From contig NZ_JAEQNC010000007.1 in assembly GCF_016722925.1 (NCBI RefSeq), positions 62,001 to 126,000 of the forward strand: a DNA stretch of 64,000 nucleotides. Direction: 5' to 3'. The notes under the pieces were generated by a model. The model was given only the letters and a program-made list of their open reading frames with translations, was not told the origin of the DNA and did not search any database. Of the stretch, positions 37,072 through 45,788 are shown piece by piece; positions within the stretch are counted from its first letter, which is position 1; the number at the start of each line of letters is the position of its first letter. The stretch is from Phytoamicus setariae (lineage in GTDB: Bacteria > Pseudomonadota > Alphaproteobacteria > Rhizobiales > Rhizobiaceae). The position numbers and the translations under genes were made by a program.

Positions 37072-38676
37072 TCAGCAGCGGCGCTTCTTGCGGCAATTGA
37101 CGTTCTTCACCTTGCCGAAGTTGAACTTTCCGATGACCTTGACCTTGCCGGGACGGACCTTGCCGACCTTGAACTTGCCGAACTTGTGGGCACCGACCAC
37201 AGCGCCGAGCACGCCGACGGCTATGGCCGCATCGAGAGCTGGATCACGCTCCTCCACCACGACGACTTTCTCGCGGCGTGGACGAACGACCACCGGCTGC
37301 TCGACAACGCGCGGCTGGGCGCTCAGCCACTCGGCATAGGCTACCTCGGACAATTTACGGATCTGCGCGACCTGATCATCGGAGAGGTAACCGCTCACTG
37401 GCGCGCCGTTCTCCTGCTGCCAGTTGCTGATCGCCGTGCGGGTGTTTGGGCCGAACGACCCGTCGCTACCGAATGTGTCGTAACCAAGCGACGTCAGCCG
37501 CCCCTGGATTTCATGGCGCTGCTCGCGATCGAGCAACTGTTCCTCGGCTTCGGGCGTCCCCTCGGTGAACTGAATGTTGTCTCGGGCCTGAGTATTTTGC
37601 CCCATATCGTCCTGGCCCTGAGCATCGCTCTGGTTGGCCGCCATTTGCTGGCCTTCCGTGGGCTCATCCATCTGATCGGACTGGTCCTGCGCGGCCTGAT
37701 TCTGGTCCACCGGTTCGCTCTGGGCCTGATCCATGCGGTTCTGGTCTTCGGGCTGTTCAGCGACCTGGTTGAGACGCTGGTTCTGATCGGCAGGCTGTTC
37801 GTCGCCTTCCGCCACATCGGCCACCGGCTGCTCTGCAGCAGCGAGCTGGACGATGCGCGCCTGGGCGATGGCTGAAAACTTGCCGTTGGGATACATGCCG
37901 AGATAGGCTTCGTATTCCTTGACGGTGTTGCCGTCAGAGGCAGCTTTCCACAGCGCATATTCCTGTTCCCAGTTGCCGGCTGCGGGCGTCTGTGCCTTGC
38001 CAGCCTGCTGCACGTTTCCAGCCTGGGCTGCATCTGCGGCCTGCGCAGCCGCGTCGTCAGACGGACCGGCCTGATCCGCCATTTGCGCATCGGTGTCGTC
38101 AGGCTGCACTGAGGTTGCCTGCTGATCAGCGGCATCATCCTCAACTACATCCTGCTGGGCGTCAGCCACCTGCGGCTTGACCTCAGGGGCTTCAGCTTTG
38201 GCGATCATCGTATCGATGCGGGTCTTCGCAACCTTCGCGAATTTTCCTTTGGGGAACGCCTTCAGGTACTTCTCATAGTCGGCCTTGGTTCCGGTCTTGG
38301 AGACCTGACGCCACATTTCAAGATCGCGAATTTTCTCGGCTTCCGCATCGCCGGCCTCAACGGACTGGGTCGCCGTCGCGTCGGACTGTTCAACGCCGGC
38401 ACTCTTCACGCCATTGAGATCGTCGATGCGCTTTTGGGCAACGCTGGCGAATTTGCCCGACGGATAGGCCTTGATATAGGCCTCGTAGTCAGCAGCCGTG
38501 CCAGCCTTGGAGGCGGCGCGCCACATCTGGAATTCCTTCTGCCAGCCGGTGTCGCCCGGGGCCTCGGCAGCCCGCACGGTCTGGGCGTAGGAGGCAGTAA
38601 CGCCAAGTGGCGAGGCCGCGAGTGAAAGGCTGACGGCAGACGCCATCAAGGTATTAAAATGCCTGGACAGTTTCAT
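37072..38676 (-). CDS. Secreted repeat protein with peptidoglycan-binding domain
   Basis: A 534-residue protein. A signal peptide (about 1-32) is followed by three copies of a roughly 40-residue WRAAS-x-G-(T)-x-x-(D/E)YE-x-Y(L/I)-x-x-(Y/F)P-x-GKF-x-x-(V/I)A-x-x-RI module at about 45-87, 119-157 and 236-279. Gln/Asp/Ala-rich acidic linkers (about 160-235 and 280-380) come next, then a peptidoglycan-binding type 1 domain (about 381-440, RLTSLGYDTFGSDGSFGPNTRTAI). A hydrophobic stretch at about 480-497 leads into a very basic tail with recurring G-K-V/F units ending CRKKRRC. It is probably periplasmic and wall-associated; no catalytic domain is visible. It stands alone before the terminator. Confidence 0.8.
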   Translation of the reverse strand: MKLSRHFNTLMASAVSLSLAASPLGVTASYAQTVRAAEAPGDTGWQKEFQMWRAASKAGTAADYEAYIKAYPSGKFASVAQKRIDDLNGVKSAGVEQSDATATQSVEAGDAEAEKIRDLEMWRQVSKTGTKADYEKYLKAFPKGKFAKVAKTRIDTMIAKAEAPEVKPQVADAQQDVVEDDAADQQATSVQPDDTDAQMADQAGPSDDAAAQAADAAQAGNVQQAGKAQTPAAGNWEQEYALWKAASDGNTVKEYEAYLGMYPNGKFSAIAQARIVQLAAAEQPVADVAEGDEQPADQNQRLNQVAEQPEDQNRMDQAQSEPVDQNQAAQDQSDQMDEPTEGQQMAANQSDAQGQDDMGQNTQARDNIQFTEGTPEAEEQLLDREQRHEIQGRLTSLGYDTFGSDGSFGPNTRTAISNWQQENGAPVSGYLSDDQVAQIRKLSEVAYAEWLSAQPRVVEQPVVVRPRREKVVVVEERDPALDAAIAVGVLGAVVGAHKFGKFKVGKVRPGKVKVIGKFNFGKVKNVNCRKKRRC

Positions 38677-38873
38677 TTCTTTCCCCTGTTTGGCCTGAAA
38701 TATTCATTTCAGAACAGATGTCGTGAATTCAAATGTGCATACTTTAGCTGAAATAAGAAGCTCCACGAATTGAGCCTCTACTGCTTTCGTCAAAGAATAC
38801 GGATATGATTTCTTTTTTATTCGACGACGGATCGACTTTCGCGTCCGCGTTACGCAGCAATAACTGCGGCAGC

Positions 38874-40325
38874 TCACATGCAGCCGTTTAGCCACGCAGG
38901 GTCCAGCACCCCTTCGAGTTCCTGCGCCACTCCGTCCAGTGCCTGATCCACCGCAGCAAGGTAATCGAAGTCGCCGCCGGCGATCCCAAAGGAGGCGAGC
39001 AAGGCACGCCGGAACGCGTCGCTGTCGAACAAACGATGGAGATACGTGCCGGCAATTTTCCCATCCGGCGACACCGCACCATCCGCTCTTCCATCGATGG
39101 TCAGGTATGGGCGCGCGCAATCGATGCCGACCGTCTCGCCGAGATGGATCTCGTAGCCGGCAAGCGGCACATCATAGAGAATGGAATGCGCCGGGCAGTT
39201 GGCAAGCCTTTTTTCCGGCGCCATGGAGGTTGATACATCGAGCAAGCCGAGCCCGTCGGCTTCCCGAACACTGCCCTCAAGACCATCCGGATCGTAAATC
39301 TTCCTGCCGAGCATCTGGTAGCCTCCACAGATACCGATGACCTGCCCACCCCTGCGCACATGTGCAGCGATATCGCGGTCCCATCCCTGCTCCCGGAATG
39401 CCATCAGGTCCGAAATCGTCGCTTTCGAACCGGCAAGTACAATCAGCCCGGCATCAACCGGCAGCCGCTCGCCTGGTCGAACGAAAACCAACTCGACGGC
39501 GGGCTCGGCGCCGAGGGCATCAAAATCGTCAAAATTTGCGATGCGCGGCGTTACTGGGACGGCGACCTTCAAGGCGCCGGCCACGCCTTTTGCGAACTTC
39601 TCTAGAGTAACCGAATCCTCAGCAGGCAAACGCGCGACATCCCGAAGCCAGGGAACAACCCCGAAACAGGGCCAGCCGGTAAAGCCACCGATGGCAGCAA
39701 TACCGTCATCGAACAGCGAAACGTCGCCGCGGAACTTGTTGATGATATATCCGGTCACCATCGCCCGGTCTTCGGGCGGCAGGATCAGATGTGTGCCGGC
39801 AACTGAAGCGATGACACCTCCCCTGTCGATATCGCCGACCAGTACGACCGGCACATTGGCCGCCCGCGCAAACCCCATATTGGCGATGTCGCCCTTGCGC
39901 AGATTGATCTCACCGGGGGATCCGGCCCCCTCCACGATAACCAGATCGGCTCCGTCGCTGACGATTGCAAAGCTCTCCAGCACCCGATCCATCAGTTCCG
40001 GCTTAAGGCGCTGGTAATCCCGCGCCTTGGCCTGCCCATAGACTTTGCCTTGCACAACGATCTGGCTGCCATTGTCCGTCTGCGGCTTCAGCAGCACCGG
40101 GTTCATGTGCACGGAAGACGGCACGCGGGCTGCAAGCGCCTGCAGCCATTGGGCGCGGCCAATTTCGCCTCCATCATCGCTGACTGCAGCATTGTTGGAC
40201 ATGTTCTGCGGCTTGAATGGCCGGACTTTCAGTCCGCGATTGGCCGCAAGCCGGCACAAACCGGCGACCAGCACCGTTTTGCCGACATCCGAACCGGTTC
40301 CCTGCAGCATAATCGCCCTGGCCAC
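38874..40325 (-). CDS. cobQ: Cobyric acid synthase CobQ
   Basis: A 483-residue amidotransferase adding four amides (b, d, e, g) to adenosylcobyrinic diamide. It starts [25 protein letters not shown] (read as Met), with the dethiobiotin-synthetase-like fold, [24 protein letters not shown] and [12 protein letters not shown]. The glutaminase domain carries Cys in [11 protein letters not shown] (about 330) and His in [13 protein letters not shown] 40325 has GGAGG with 7-nt spacing, far better than the ATGs upstream (frame open to 40514). There is no riboswitch in front. It is separated from the other cob genes by the repeat protein gene. The 197 bp downstream hold no gene. Confidence 0.95.
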   Translation of the reverse strand: MARAIMLQGTGSDVGKTVLVAGLCRLAANRGLKVRPFKPQNMSNNAAVSDDGGEIGRAQWLQALAARVPSSVHMNPVLLKPQTDNGSQIVVQGKVYGQAKARDYQRLKPELMDRVLESFAIVSDGADLVIVEGAGSPGEINLRKGDIANMGFARAANVPVVLVGDIDRGGVIASVAGTHLILPPEDRAMVTGYIINKFRGDVSLFDDGIAAIGGFTGWPCFGVVPWLRDVARLPAEDSVTLEKFAKGVAGALKVAVPVTPRIANFDDFDALGAEPAVELVFVRPGERLPVDAGLIVLAGSKATISDLMAFREQGWDRDIAAHVRRGGQVIGICGGYQMLGRKIYDPDGLEGSVREADGLGLLDVSTSMAPEKRLANCPAHSILYDVPLAGYEIHLGETVGIDCARPYLTIDGRADGAVSPDGKIAGTYLHRLFDSDAFRRALLASFGIAGGDFDYLAAVDQALDGVAQELEGVLDPAWLNGCM

Positions 40326-40488
40326 TCGCACGCCTCCGCATCGAAACATTTTCAAGCCCATGCCATTAGCCAAGGCTGGAAGCAAGCATTGGCGCCGCCG
40401 TTCACTGACGCAAAATAGATCCGCAACTTTCTGGTTGGCGATTTGGGCCAGATATGCGACAAAAAAATGAACCGAGGAGGTTGCGGAT

Positions 40489-40935
40489 ATGCCCAACTCC
40501 ATCGAAAAGAGCATCGATCTGAAAGCGCCCGTCGAGCGCGTCTGGCGGGCACTGACTGATCACCGCGAATTCGGCGAGTGGTTCCGCGTCGCCATCGCCA
40601 CACCGTTCGAAGAAGGCAGGCCCGCCCGCGGCTATATCCTCCATCCCGGTTATGAACATGTGATGATGAGCGTCCTGATCAAGGAGATGCAAGAGCCGAC
40701 GCTGTTTTCCTTCACCTGGCATCCCTACGCCATCGATCCGCATGTGGACTATTCAACCGAGATCCCCACCCTGGTGGAATTCCGTCTGCAGCCCATCCCA
40801 TCCGGCACAAAACTGACAGTCACCGAAACCGGTTTCGACGCCATCCCTGCCCATCGCATGCCCGAAGCATTCCGGATGAACGAAGGAGGCTGGGCGATAC
40901 AGGTCGAGAACATCAAGAAACATGTCGAATCCTGA
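40489..40935 (+). CDS. SRPBCC/AHSA1-like domain protein
   Basis: A 148-residue START-like (Bet v1 fold) protein. It begins [30 protein letters not shown], the usual AHSA1 (activator of Hsp90 homologue) N-terminus, and has [10 protein letters not shown] and [23 protein letters not shown] ligand-binding pocket is expected; the ligand is unknown. Its last 14 bp overlap the ArsR-type gene, a very common pairing in which the two are co-regulated. Confidence 0.87.
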   Translation: MPNSIEKSIDLKAPVERVWRALTDHREFGEWFRVAIATPFEEGRPARGYILHPGYEHVMMSVLIKEMQEPTLFSFTWHPYAIDPHVDYSTEIPTLVEFRLQPIPSGTKLTVTETGFDAIPAHRMPEAFRMNEGGWAIQVENIKKHVES

Positions 40936-41272
40936 GACGAATTCATTTGCCTCCGTTTCCTCCCCCAATCCGGCGCTTGTTTTCTCGGCGCTGGGAGATC
41001 GCACCCGCCTGTCGCTCCTGAGGAAACTGAGTGGCGGCGACAGTCAGTCGATTGCACGGCTTTCAGTCGACTCCAACCTGACTCGGCAGGCGGTGACCAA
41101 GCACCTGAAGGTGCTGGAAGATGCCGGTCTGGTGGCAGTTAGCCGCATCGGCAGGGAGAGCCAGTATACTCTGCAACCAAAGGCGATTGCCGCAGCCCGT
41201 TGCTACCTCGAAGAGGTAGCGCAACTGTGGGGCGATGCGCGGGTGCGCTTGCTGGCCTTCGTGGAGGAGTAA
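40922..41272 (+). CDS. ArsR-family transcriptional regulator
   Basis: A 116-residue winged helix protein: FSALGDRTRLSLLRKLSGG, then SIARLSVDSNLTRQAVTKHLKVLEDAGLVAVSRIGRESQYTL, and a C-terminal helix. There are no Cys pairs of the metal-sensing kind (no ELCVCDL), so it is probably not a metal sensor. It overlaps the SRPBCC gene by 14 bp and likely represses that pair. Confidence 0.9.
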   Translation: MSNPETNSFASVSSPNPALVFSALGDRTRLSLLRKLSGGDSQSIARLSVDSNLTRQAVTKHLKVLEDAGLVAVSRIGRESQYTLQPKAIAAARCYLEEVAQLWGDARVRLLAFVEE

Positions 41273-41311
41273 CTGGATTTCGGAGTCTGCTTCAACGCCA
41301 AAAACGACGAA

Positions 41312-41345
41312 AACCGTGCCGCCCCTCTCCGGGCATAGCACGGTT
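41312..41345. terminator. Possible terminator after the ArsR gene
   Basis: Arms AACCGTGC / GCACGGTT enclose an inner GCCC...GGGC stem 40 bp past the ArsR stop. There is no convincing T-run, so termination is uncertain. Confidence 0.4.
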
Positions 41346-42225
41346 CGCCAAATACGCCTGGCCGCATCGTCGAAACGCTGACGATGCGCACACCCCGGTA
41401 CGCATTACCTGATCCGGAGTTGCAGGTTCAACACCCGCCGCAGGTCAACCATTAGCGTCACAATCTTACCGGACCGTTAGCGAGAGCTTAAGCAGAAGTG
41501 AATTTCGATTTTTTTATCGCAAATCCAAATTATTTTTATGGCTGGCCCGGAAACGGCGCAAAGACGCAGGTGCGATAGAAAAGGTCTCAACTCGTGCCTG
41601 ACTTTGGCAAATATGTTTGAAACGGCCCGGATGTTTGCAATCATGAATAACATAAATTTGATTAAATCTACCCTCGATAGGCAGCAATCGCGCATCCAAA
41701 TCAGCAAATTCGCGTCAAATGCCCATTGATTTAGCTATTGCTCATTTTGGGCTGTTGATTTCTTTGACGGAACTCGTAGATTTGCGCCGTACAAGGTTCG
41801 ACGCCGCTGATGGAGACAGGGTTCCTCAATTGGGGCATTACAAAAAACACCTTGGCACGGGGAAGTAATTGTTGAGTGCCTCCGTTTAATAGACCCTGGA
41901 TCCGCGACATCAGTCATGCGGTACCTGGGCGGTAAACGAGCGCACAGGACTTTGGCGGCGCCCAAGCAGCGCCCGCAAGCTGGGAGACACGAGCAAGTGC
42001 GTGATTTGCAATCAACTGCCGTCCTTTTCGCAGACTGTCGCCACGTCATCCCCTACAGCCAGACTTCCTGAGTTCGTGCCGGCATTTAGCCGTCGAAGCG
42101 CGCAGTCATTTGTAATGTTCGCAGTGTTGACGCTGAGTCCGGAAAGTGAAATCTTCCAATAAACGCCCTGGGGAACAATAAAACTTGGGCATGCGGAACA
42201 AAGCAATAAAACAAGGGAGACTACA
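41346..42225. other. Long intergenic region without recognised gene
   Basis: About 880 bp before the binding-protein gene. The stretch 41480-41750 is clearly AT-rich. Short open frames exist (for example minus-strand 41203-41391, which overlaps the ArsR end) but none has both a ribosome site and a protein-like composition. A weak promoter-like pair TTGACG (42127-42132) with AATCTT 17 bp later could serve the ABC operon. A small RNA is possible but not shown by sequence. Confidence 0.5.
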
Positions 42226-43824
42226 ATGAGTGAGTTTGAAAGCAAACTGAAGGCAGCTGAACAGCTTGCCCGCAAGGGCAGCCTGTCGCGACGCGACTTT
42301 ATGCAGTTGGCCATCGCGACCGGTATTGCAATTCCTGCAGCATCCTCGATGTTCTCAAAAGCCCAGGCTGCGGAACCCAAGAAGGGCGGCACGCTTCGCA
42401 TCGGCATGGAAGGCGGCTCGGCTTCGGATTCGCTTGACCCGACCACCTATTCCGATTCAGTCATGATCGCCTCATCGCTCTGCATCATGAACAATCTCGT
42501 CGAGTTCGACGCCGACGGCAACCCGACCGGCGAACTGTTCGAAACCTGGGATGTACAGCCGGGTGCCCAGGATTGGGTGTTCAACGTCCGCCAGGGCATC
42601 AAGTTCTCCAACGGCAAGACACTCGACGCCGACGACGTCATCTACTCCATCAATCTGCATCGTGGCGACAAGACGAAATCTCCTGCCAAGGGCAACCTCG
42701 AGCAGATCGCCGAGCTCAAGGCGCTTTCGCCGACCCAGGTGAGCATCGTGCTCAAGTCCGGCAACGCCGACTTCCCGGCGATCCTCGGCGATTACCATAT
42801 CGTCATCGTGCCGAAGGACTTCACCGACTGGGAAATGCCGATCGGCACCGGAGCCTACACGCTGGAAAGCTTCGAGCCGGGCGTCCGTCTGGTCTTCAAG
42901 AACCGTGGTGACTACTGGAAGCCAGGCCGCGGTAACTTCGACAGCGTCGAAATCCTCAACATCCAGGACCCGGCCGCCCGTACGGCTGCTCTGCAGTCCG
43001 GCCAGGTCGATGCCGTCAATCGCCTCGACGCCCGCACGGTCGATGTCCTGATGAAGGACCCGAACCTCGCCGTCGTCCGTACCAAGGGCACCGGCAACCG
43101 CTTCTGCTTCGTTTCCCGCGTGACGATGGATCCGTTCACAAACAAGGATCTGCGTCTTGCACTCAAGTGGGGCATCGACCGCGAAAAGATCATCAAGCAG
43201 GTCTATAACGGCTATGCGACGCCGGGTAACGACCACACGCTCGATCCGCTGAACCCATATTACAATACACAAATGCCGCAGCGGACCTATGATCCCGACA
43301 AGGCAGCCTTCCACTTCAAGAAGGCCGGCCTCGCCCCTGGCACCAAGATCGAACTGCAGACATCGGAAGGCGCCTGGGGTTCAGCCGTCGACTGCGCCCA
43401 GATCTACCAGGAATCCATCAAGGCAGCCGGCGTTGACCTTACGGTCAACAAGGTGTCGGCCGACGGCTACTGGGACAATGTCTGGCTCAAGGTTCCTTTC
43501 TGCGCGGTTTATTGGGGCCGCCGCCTGACCGCCGACGTCTACTTCACCGAAGTGTTCGGTTCGGATTCGTCCTGGAACGACTCCGACTGGAGGGTTCCGG
43601 AATTCGATGCGCTGGTCAAGGAAGCCCGCGTCGAACTCGATGACTCCAAGCGCAAGGAAATCTACTTCAAGTGCCAGGAAATGATTGCCGATGACGGCGG
43701 TCAGATCTGCTTTGCGATCACCGACTATCTCGACGGCTATTCGCCGAAGGTTCAGGGCGTCAAGCCGCATGCGCGCTACGACCTCGACGACAACCGCCTC
43801 GCCGAAAAGGCCTGGTTCGCCTGA
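42226..43824 (+). CDS. ABC transporter substrate-binding protein, family 5 (Tat-exported)
   Basis: A 532-residue DppA/OppA-type periplasmic protein. The N-terminus carries a twin-arginine signal SLSRRDFMQLAIATG (Arg pair at 22-23) ending SKAQA near residue 45, so it is exported folded. The body has GTLRIGMEGGSASDSLDPTTY, WVFNVRQGIKFSNGKTLDADDVIYSI, IGTGAYTLESFEPG and DLRLALKWGIDREKIIKQVYNGYATPGNDHTLDP. The ligand may be a peptide, opine or sugar; rhizobia use this class widely. It is followed by a hairpin and then the permeases and ATPase of the same importer. Confidence 0.92.
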   Translation: MSEFESKLKAAEQLARKGSLSRRDFMQLAIATGIAIPAASSMFSKAQAAEPKKGGTLRIGMEGGSASDSLDPTTYSDSVMIASSLCIMNNLVEFDADGNPTGELFETWDVQPGAQDWVFNVRQGIKFSNGKTLDADDVIYSINLHRGDKTKSPAKGNLEQIAELKALSPTQVSIVLKSGNADFPAILGDYHIVIVPKDFTDWEMPIGTGAYTLESFEPGVRLVFKNRGDYWKPGRGNFDSVEILNIQDPAARTAALQSGQVDAVNRLDARTVDVLMKDPNLAVVRTKGTGNRFCFVSRVTMDPFTNKDLRLALKWGIDREKIIKQVYNGYATPGNDHTLDPLNPYYNTQMPQRTYDPDKAAFHFKKAGLAPGTKIELQTSEGAWGSAVDCAQIYQESIKAAGVDLTVNKVSADGYWDNVWLKVPFCAVYWGRRLTADVYFTEVFGSDSSWNDSDWRVPEFDALVKEARVELDDSKRKEIYFKCQEMIADDGGQICFAITDYLDGYSPKVQGVKPHARYDLDDNRLAEKAWFA

Positions 43825-43837
43825 TCCACGTCAAGAA

Positions 43838-43866
43838 GGAAGGGCCGGCATGAAGCCGGCCCTTCC
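43838..43866. repeat. Intercistronic hairpin after the binding-protein gene
   Basis: A perfect 12-bp stem GGAAGGGCCGGC / GCCGGCCCTTCC with 5-nt loop and no T-run lies 13 bp past the binding-protein stop. Such hairpins typically protect the upstream mRNA and let the binding protein be made in excess over the permeases. Confidence 0.65.
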
Positions 43867-43980
43867 AGCCTCAATTCGGCATCCATACGGCAATCGAGGG
43901 GGAAGATGTTTACTCGTGCCGCATGAAACGGGATCGGGGCAACTCGGTATGGCCCAACAATAACAATAGGGGGCGGCTCG

Positions 43981-44928
43981 ATGCTTCGTCTGCTGGTGTC
44001 CCGGATTATCCTGGGATTGTTAACACTCGTCGCCGTGAGCGTGCTGATCTTCGCCGCCACGGAAATCCTGCCAGGCGACGTGGCAAGCGCGGTGCTCGGC
44101 CAGGGTGCCACCCCGGAAACGCTAGCCGCTTTCCGTCTCGAGCTGGGCCTGGATAGGCCGGCCTACCTGCGATACCTCGACTGGGCCTGGGGTGTCCTGC
44201 ATGGTGATCTGGGCCATTCGCTCACCAACAAGCGTGATATTCTCAAGACAATTGTGCCGAAGTTCCAGAACACGCTGTTCCTCGCGGGCTTTGCCGCGGC
44301 GATCGCCGTGCCGCTTTCGGTAGGCCTCGGCATTCTCTCCGCGATCAACGAAGGAAGATGGTCCGACAAGGTCTCCAACATCATGTCGCTGGCCTTCATC
44401 TCGGTGCCGGAATTCTTTGTCGCCTATATCCTGATCCTGATTTTCGCCGTGATACTCCAGTGGTTCCCGTCGCTTGCGACAGTCTATCAGACAATGAGCT
44501 TCGGTCAGCGGCTCTACGTTGCGGCCCTCCCCGCCGTGACGCTGACCATGCTGGTCGCGGCCCACATGTTGCGAATGACCCGCTCGTCGGTCCTCTCGAT
44601 CATGTCGCAACCCTATATAGAAATGGCCTTCCTCAAGGGACTACCGCGCTCGCGGGTCATCGTCCACCACGCGTTGCCGAACGCTGCGGCGCCGATCATC
44701 GCCGTCATCGCGCTCAACCTCGCCTACCTCATTGTCGGCGTCGTCGTCATCGAAGTCGTGTTCGTCTATCCGGGTGTCGGCCAATACATGGTCGATGGCG
44801 TGACCAAGCGCGACCTGCCCGTCGTGCAGGCCTGCGGCCTGGTATTCGCCTCGGCCTTCATTCTTCTCAATACACTTGCGGACGTCCTGAGCATTCTCGT
44901 CAATCCGCGCCTGCGCCAACCGAAGTGA
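43981..44928 (+). CDS. ABC transporter permease, DppB/OppB family
   Basis: A 315-residue inner-membrane permease with six predicted segments. It has the family start LVSRIILGLLTLVAVSVLIFAATEILPGD, LGLDRPAYLRYLDW, GDLGHSLTNK, and an EAA-like loop (EMAFLKGLPRSRVIVHHALPNA, about 207-228). It lies 156 bp after the binding-protein gene and 13 bp before the second permease. Confidence 0.93.
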   Translation: MLRLLVSRIILGLLTLVAVSVLIFAATEILPGDVASAVLGQGATPETLAAFRLELGLDRPAYLRYLDWAWGVLHGDLGHSLTNKRDILKTIVPKFQNTLFLAGFAAAIAVPLSVGLGILSAINEGRWSDKVSNIMSLAFISVPEFFVAYILILIFAVILQWFPSLATVYQTMSFGQRLYVAALPAVTLTMLVAAHMLRMTRSSVLSIMSQPYIEMAFLKGLPRSRVIVHHALPNAAAPIIAVIALNLAYLIVGVVVIEVVFVYPGVGQYMVDGVTKRDLPVVQACGLVFASAFILLNTLADVLSILVNPRLRQPK

Positions 44929-44941
44929 GGATGATCAAGAG

Positions 44942-45784
44942 ATGAAAATCTTTGGACGCAAACCCACGATCTCCGCCTGGATCGGCATGACCATCGTCGC
45001 CGTCTTCATCATCATGGCACTCTTCGCACCCTGGATCGCCCCCTATAGCGAAGCCGAGGTTGTCGGCGACACCTGGGCTTCGCCCTCGATGCAGTTCTGG
45101 CTCGGTACCGACAACATCGGCCGTGACTTGCTCTCCCGCATTATATACGGCGCTCGGACGACGATTAGCGTTGCACTATTGGCGACAATCCTCTCCTTTC
45201 TGATCGGCACATGCGCCGGCCTCTTCGCCTCGATCGGCGGGCCTGCCGTCGATACCATCCTGTCGCGCTTCGTCGACATCATGCTGTCGATACCGATGTT
45301 GGTCTTCGCGCTGATTATCCTGTCGATGTTCGGCTCGTCGATGTTCACCATCATCGTCACCATTGCCGTCCTTGACTCCACACGCGTCTTCCGACTTGCC
45401 CGCGCAGTATCGATGAACGTTGCCGTTCTCGAATATGTCGAGGCTGCGCGTTTGCGCGGCGAAGGCAACTGGTGGATCATGCGCCGGGAGATTTTGCCCA
45501 ATGTGCTGCCGCCGATGATCTCGGAGTTCGGCCTGCGCTTCTGCTTCAACTTCCTCTTCCTCGCGGGGCTCTCCTTCCTCGGCCTCGGCATCCAGCCGCC
45601 GGAAGCGGACTGGGGCAGCATGGTGCGCGACAATGCAAGGCCGATCATGAGCCCGTTCGATCCCAAGCTGACACCGCTCTGGCCGGCGTCGATGATCGCC
45701 CTGATGACCATCGGCGTCAATCTCGTCGTCGACTGGATTCTGTCCATCAATGCCCGTCCGTCGGGCGCCTCGGCGGAGATGTGA
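44942..45784 (+). CDS. ABC transporter permease, DppC/OppC family
   Basis: A 280-residue inner-membrane permease: N-terminal membrane segment (about 15-32), then WLGTDNIGRDLLSRIIYGARTTISVALLATILSFLIGTCAG, and EAA loop EYVEAARLRGEGNWWIMRREILPNVLPPM. It partners with the DppB-type permease; the ATPase start follows 5 bp after its stop. Confidence 0.93.
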   Translation: MKIFGRKPTISAWIGMTIVAVFIIMALFAPWIAPYSEAEVVGDTWASPSMQFWLGTDNIGRDLLSRIIYGARTTISVALLATILSFLIGTCAGLFASIGGPAVDTILSRFVDIMLSIPMLVFALIILSMFGSSMFTIIVTIAVLDSTRVFRLARAVSMNVAVLEYVEAARLRGEGNWWIMRREILPNVLPPMISEFGLRFCFNFLFLAGLSFLGLGIQPPEADWGSMVRDNARPIMSPFDPKLTPLWPASMIALMTIGVNLVVDWILSINARPSGASAEM

Positions 45785-45788
45785 TCCA

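Noticed and set aside
40326-40514. ATG starts giving CobQ a 62-residue N-terminal extension
   Set aside because: The GTG at 40325 has a perfect Shine-Dalgarno site and gives the usual family start; the extension overlaps the divergent SRPBCC promoter and start.
41203-41391. Short minus-strand open frame of 62 codons
   Set aside because: It overlaps the ArsR gene end and a hairpin, has no ribosome site and a Ser/Arg-rich composition typical of non-coding frames.
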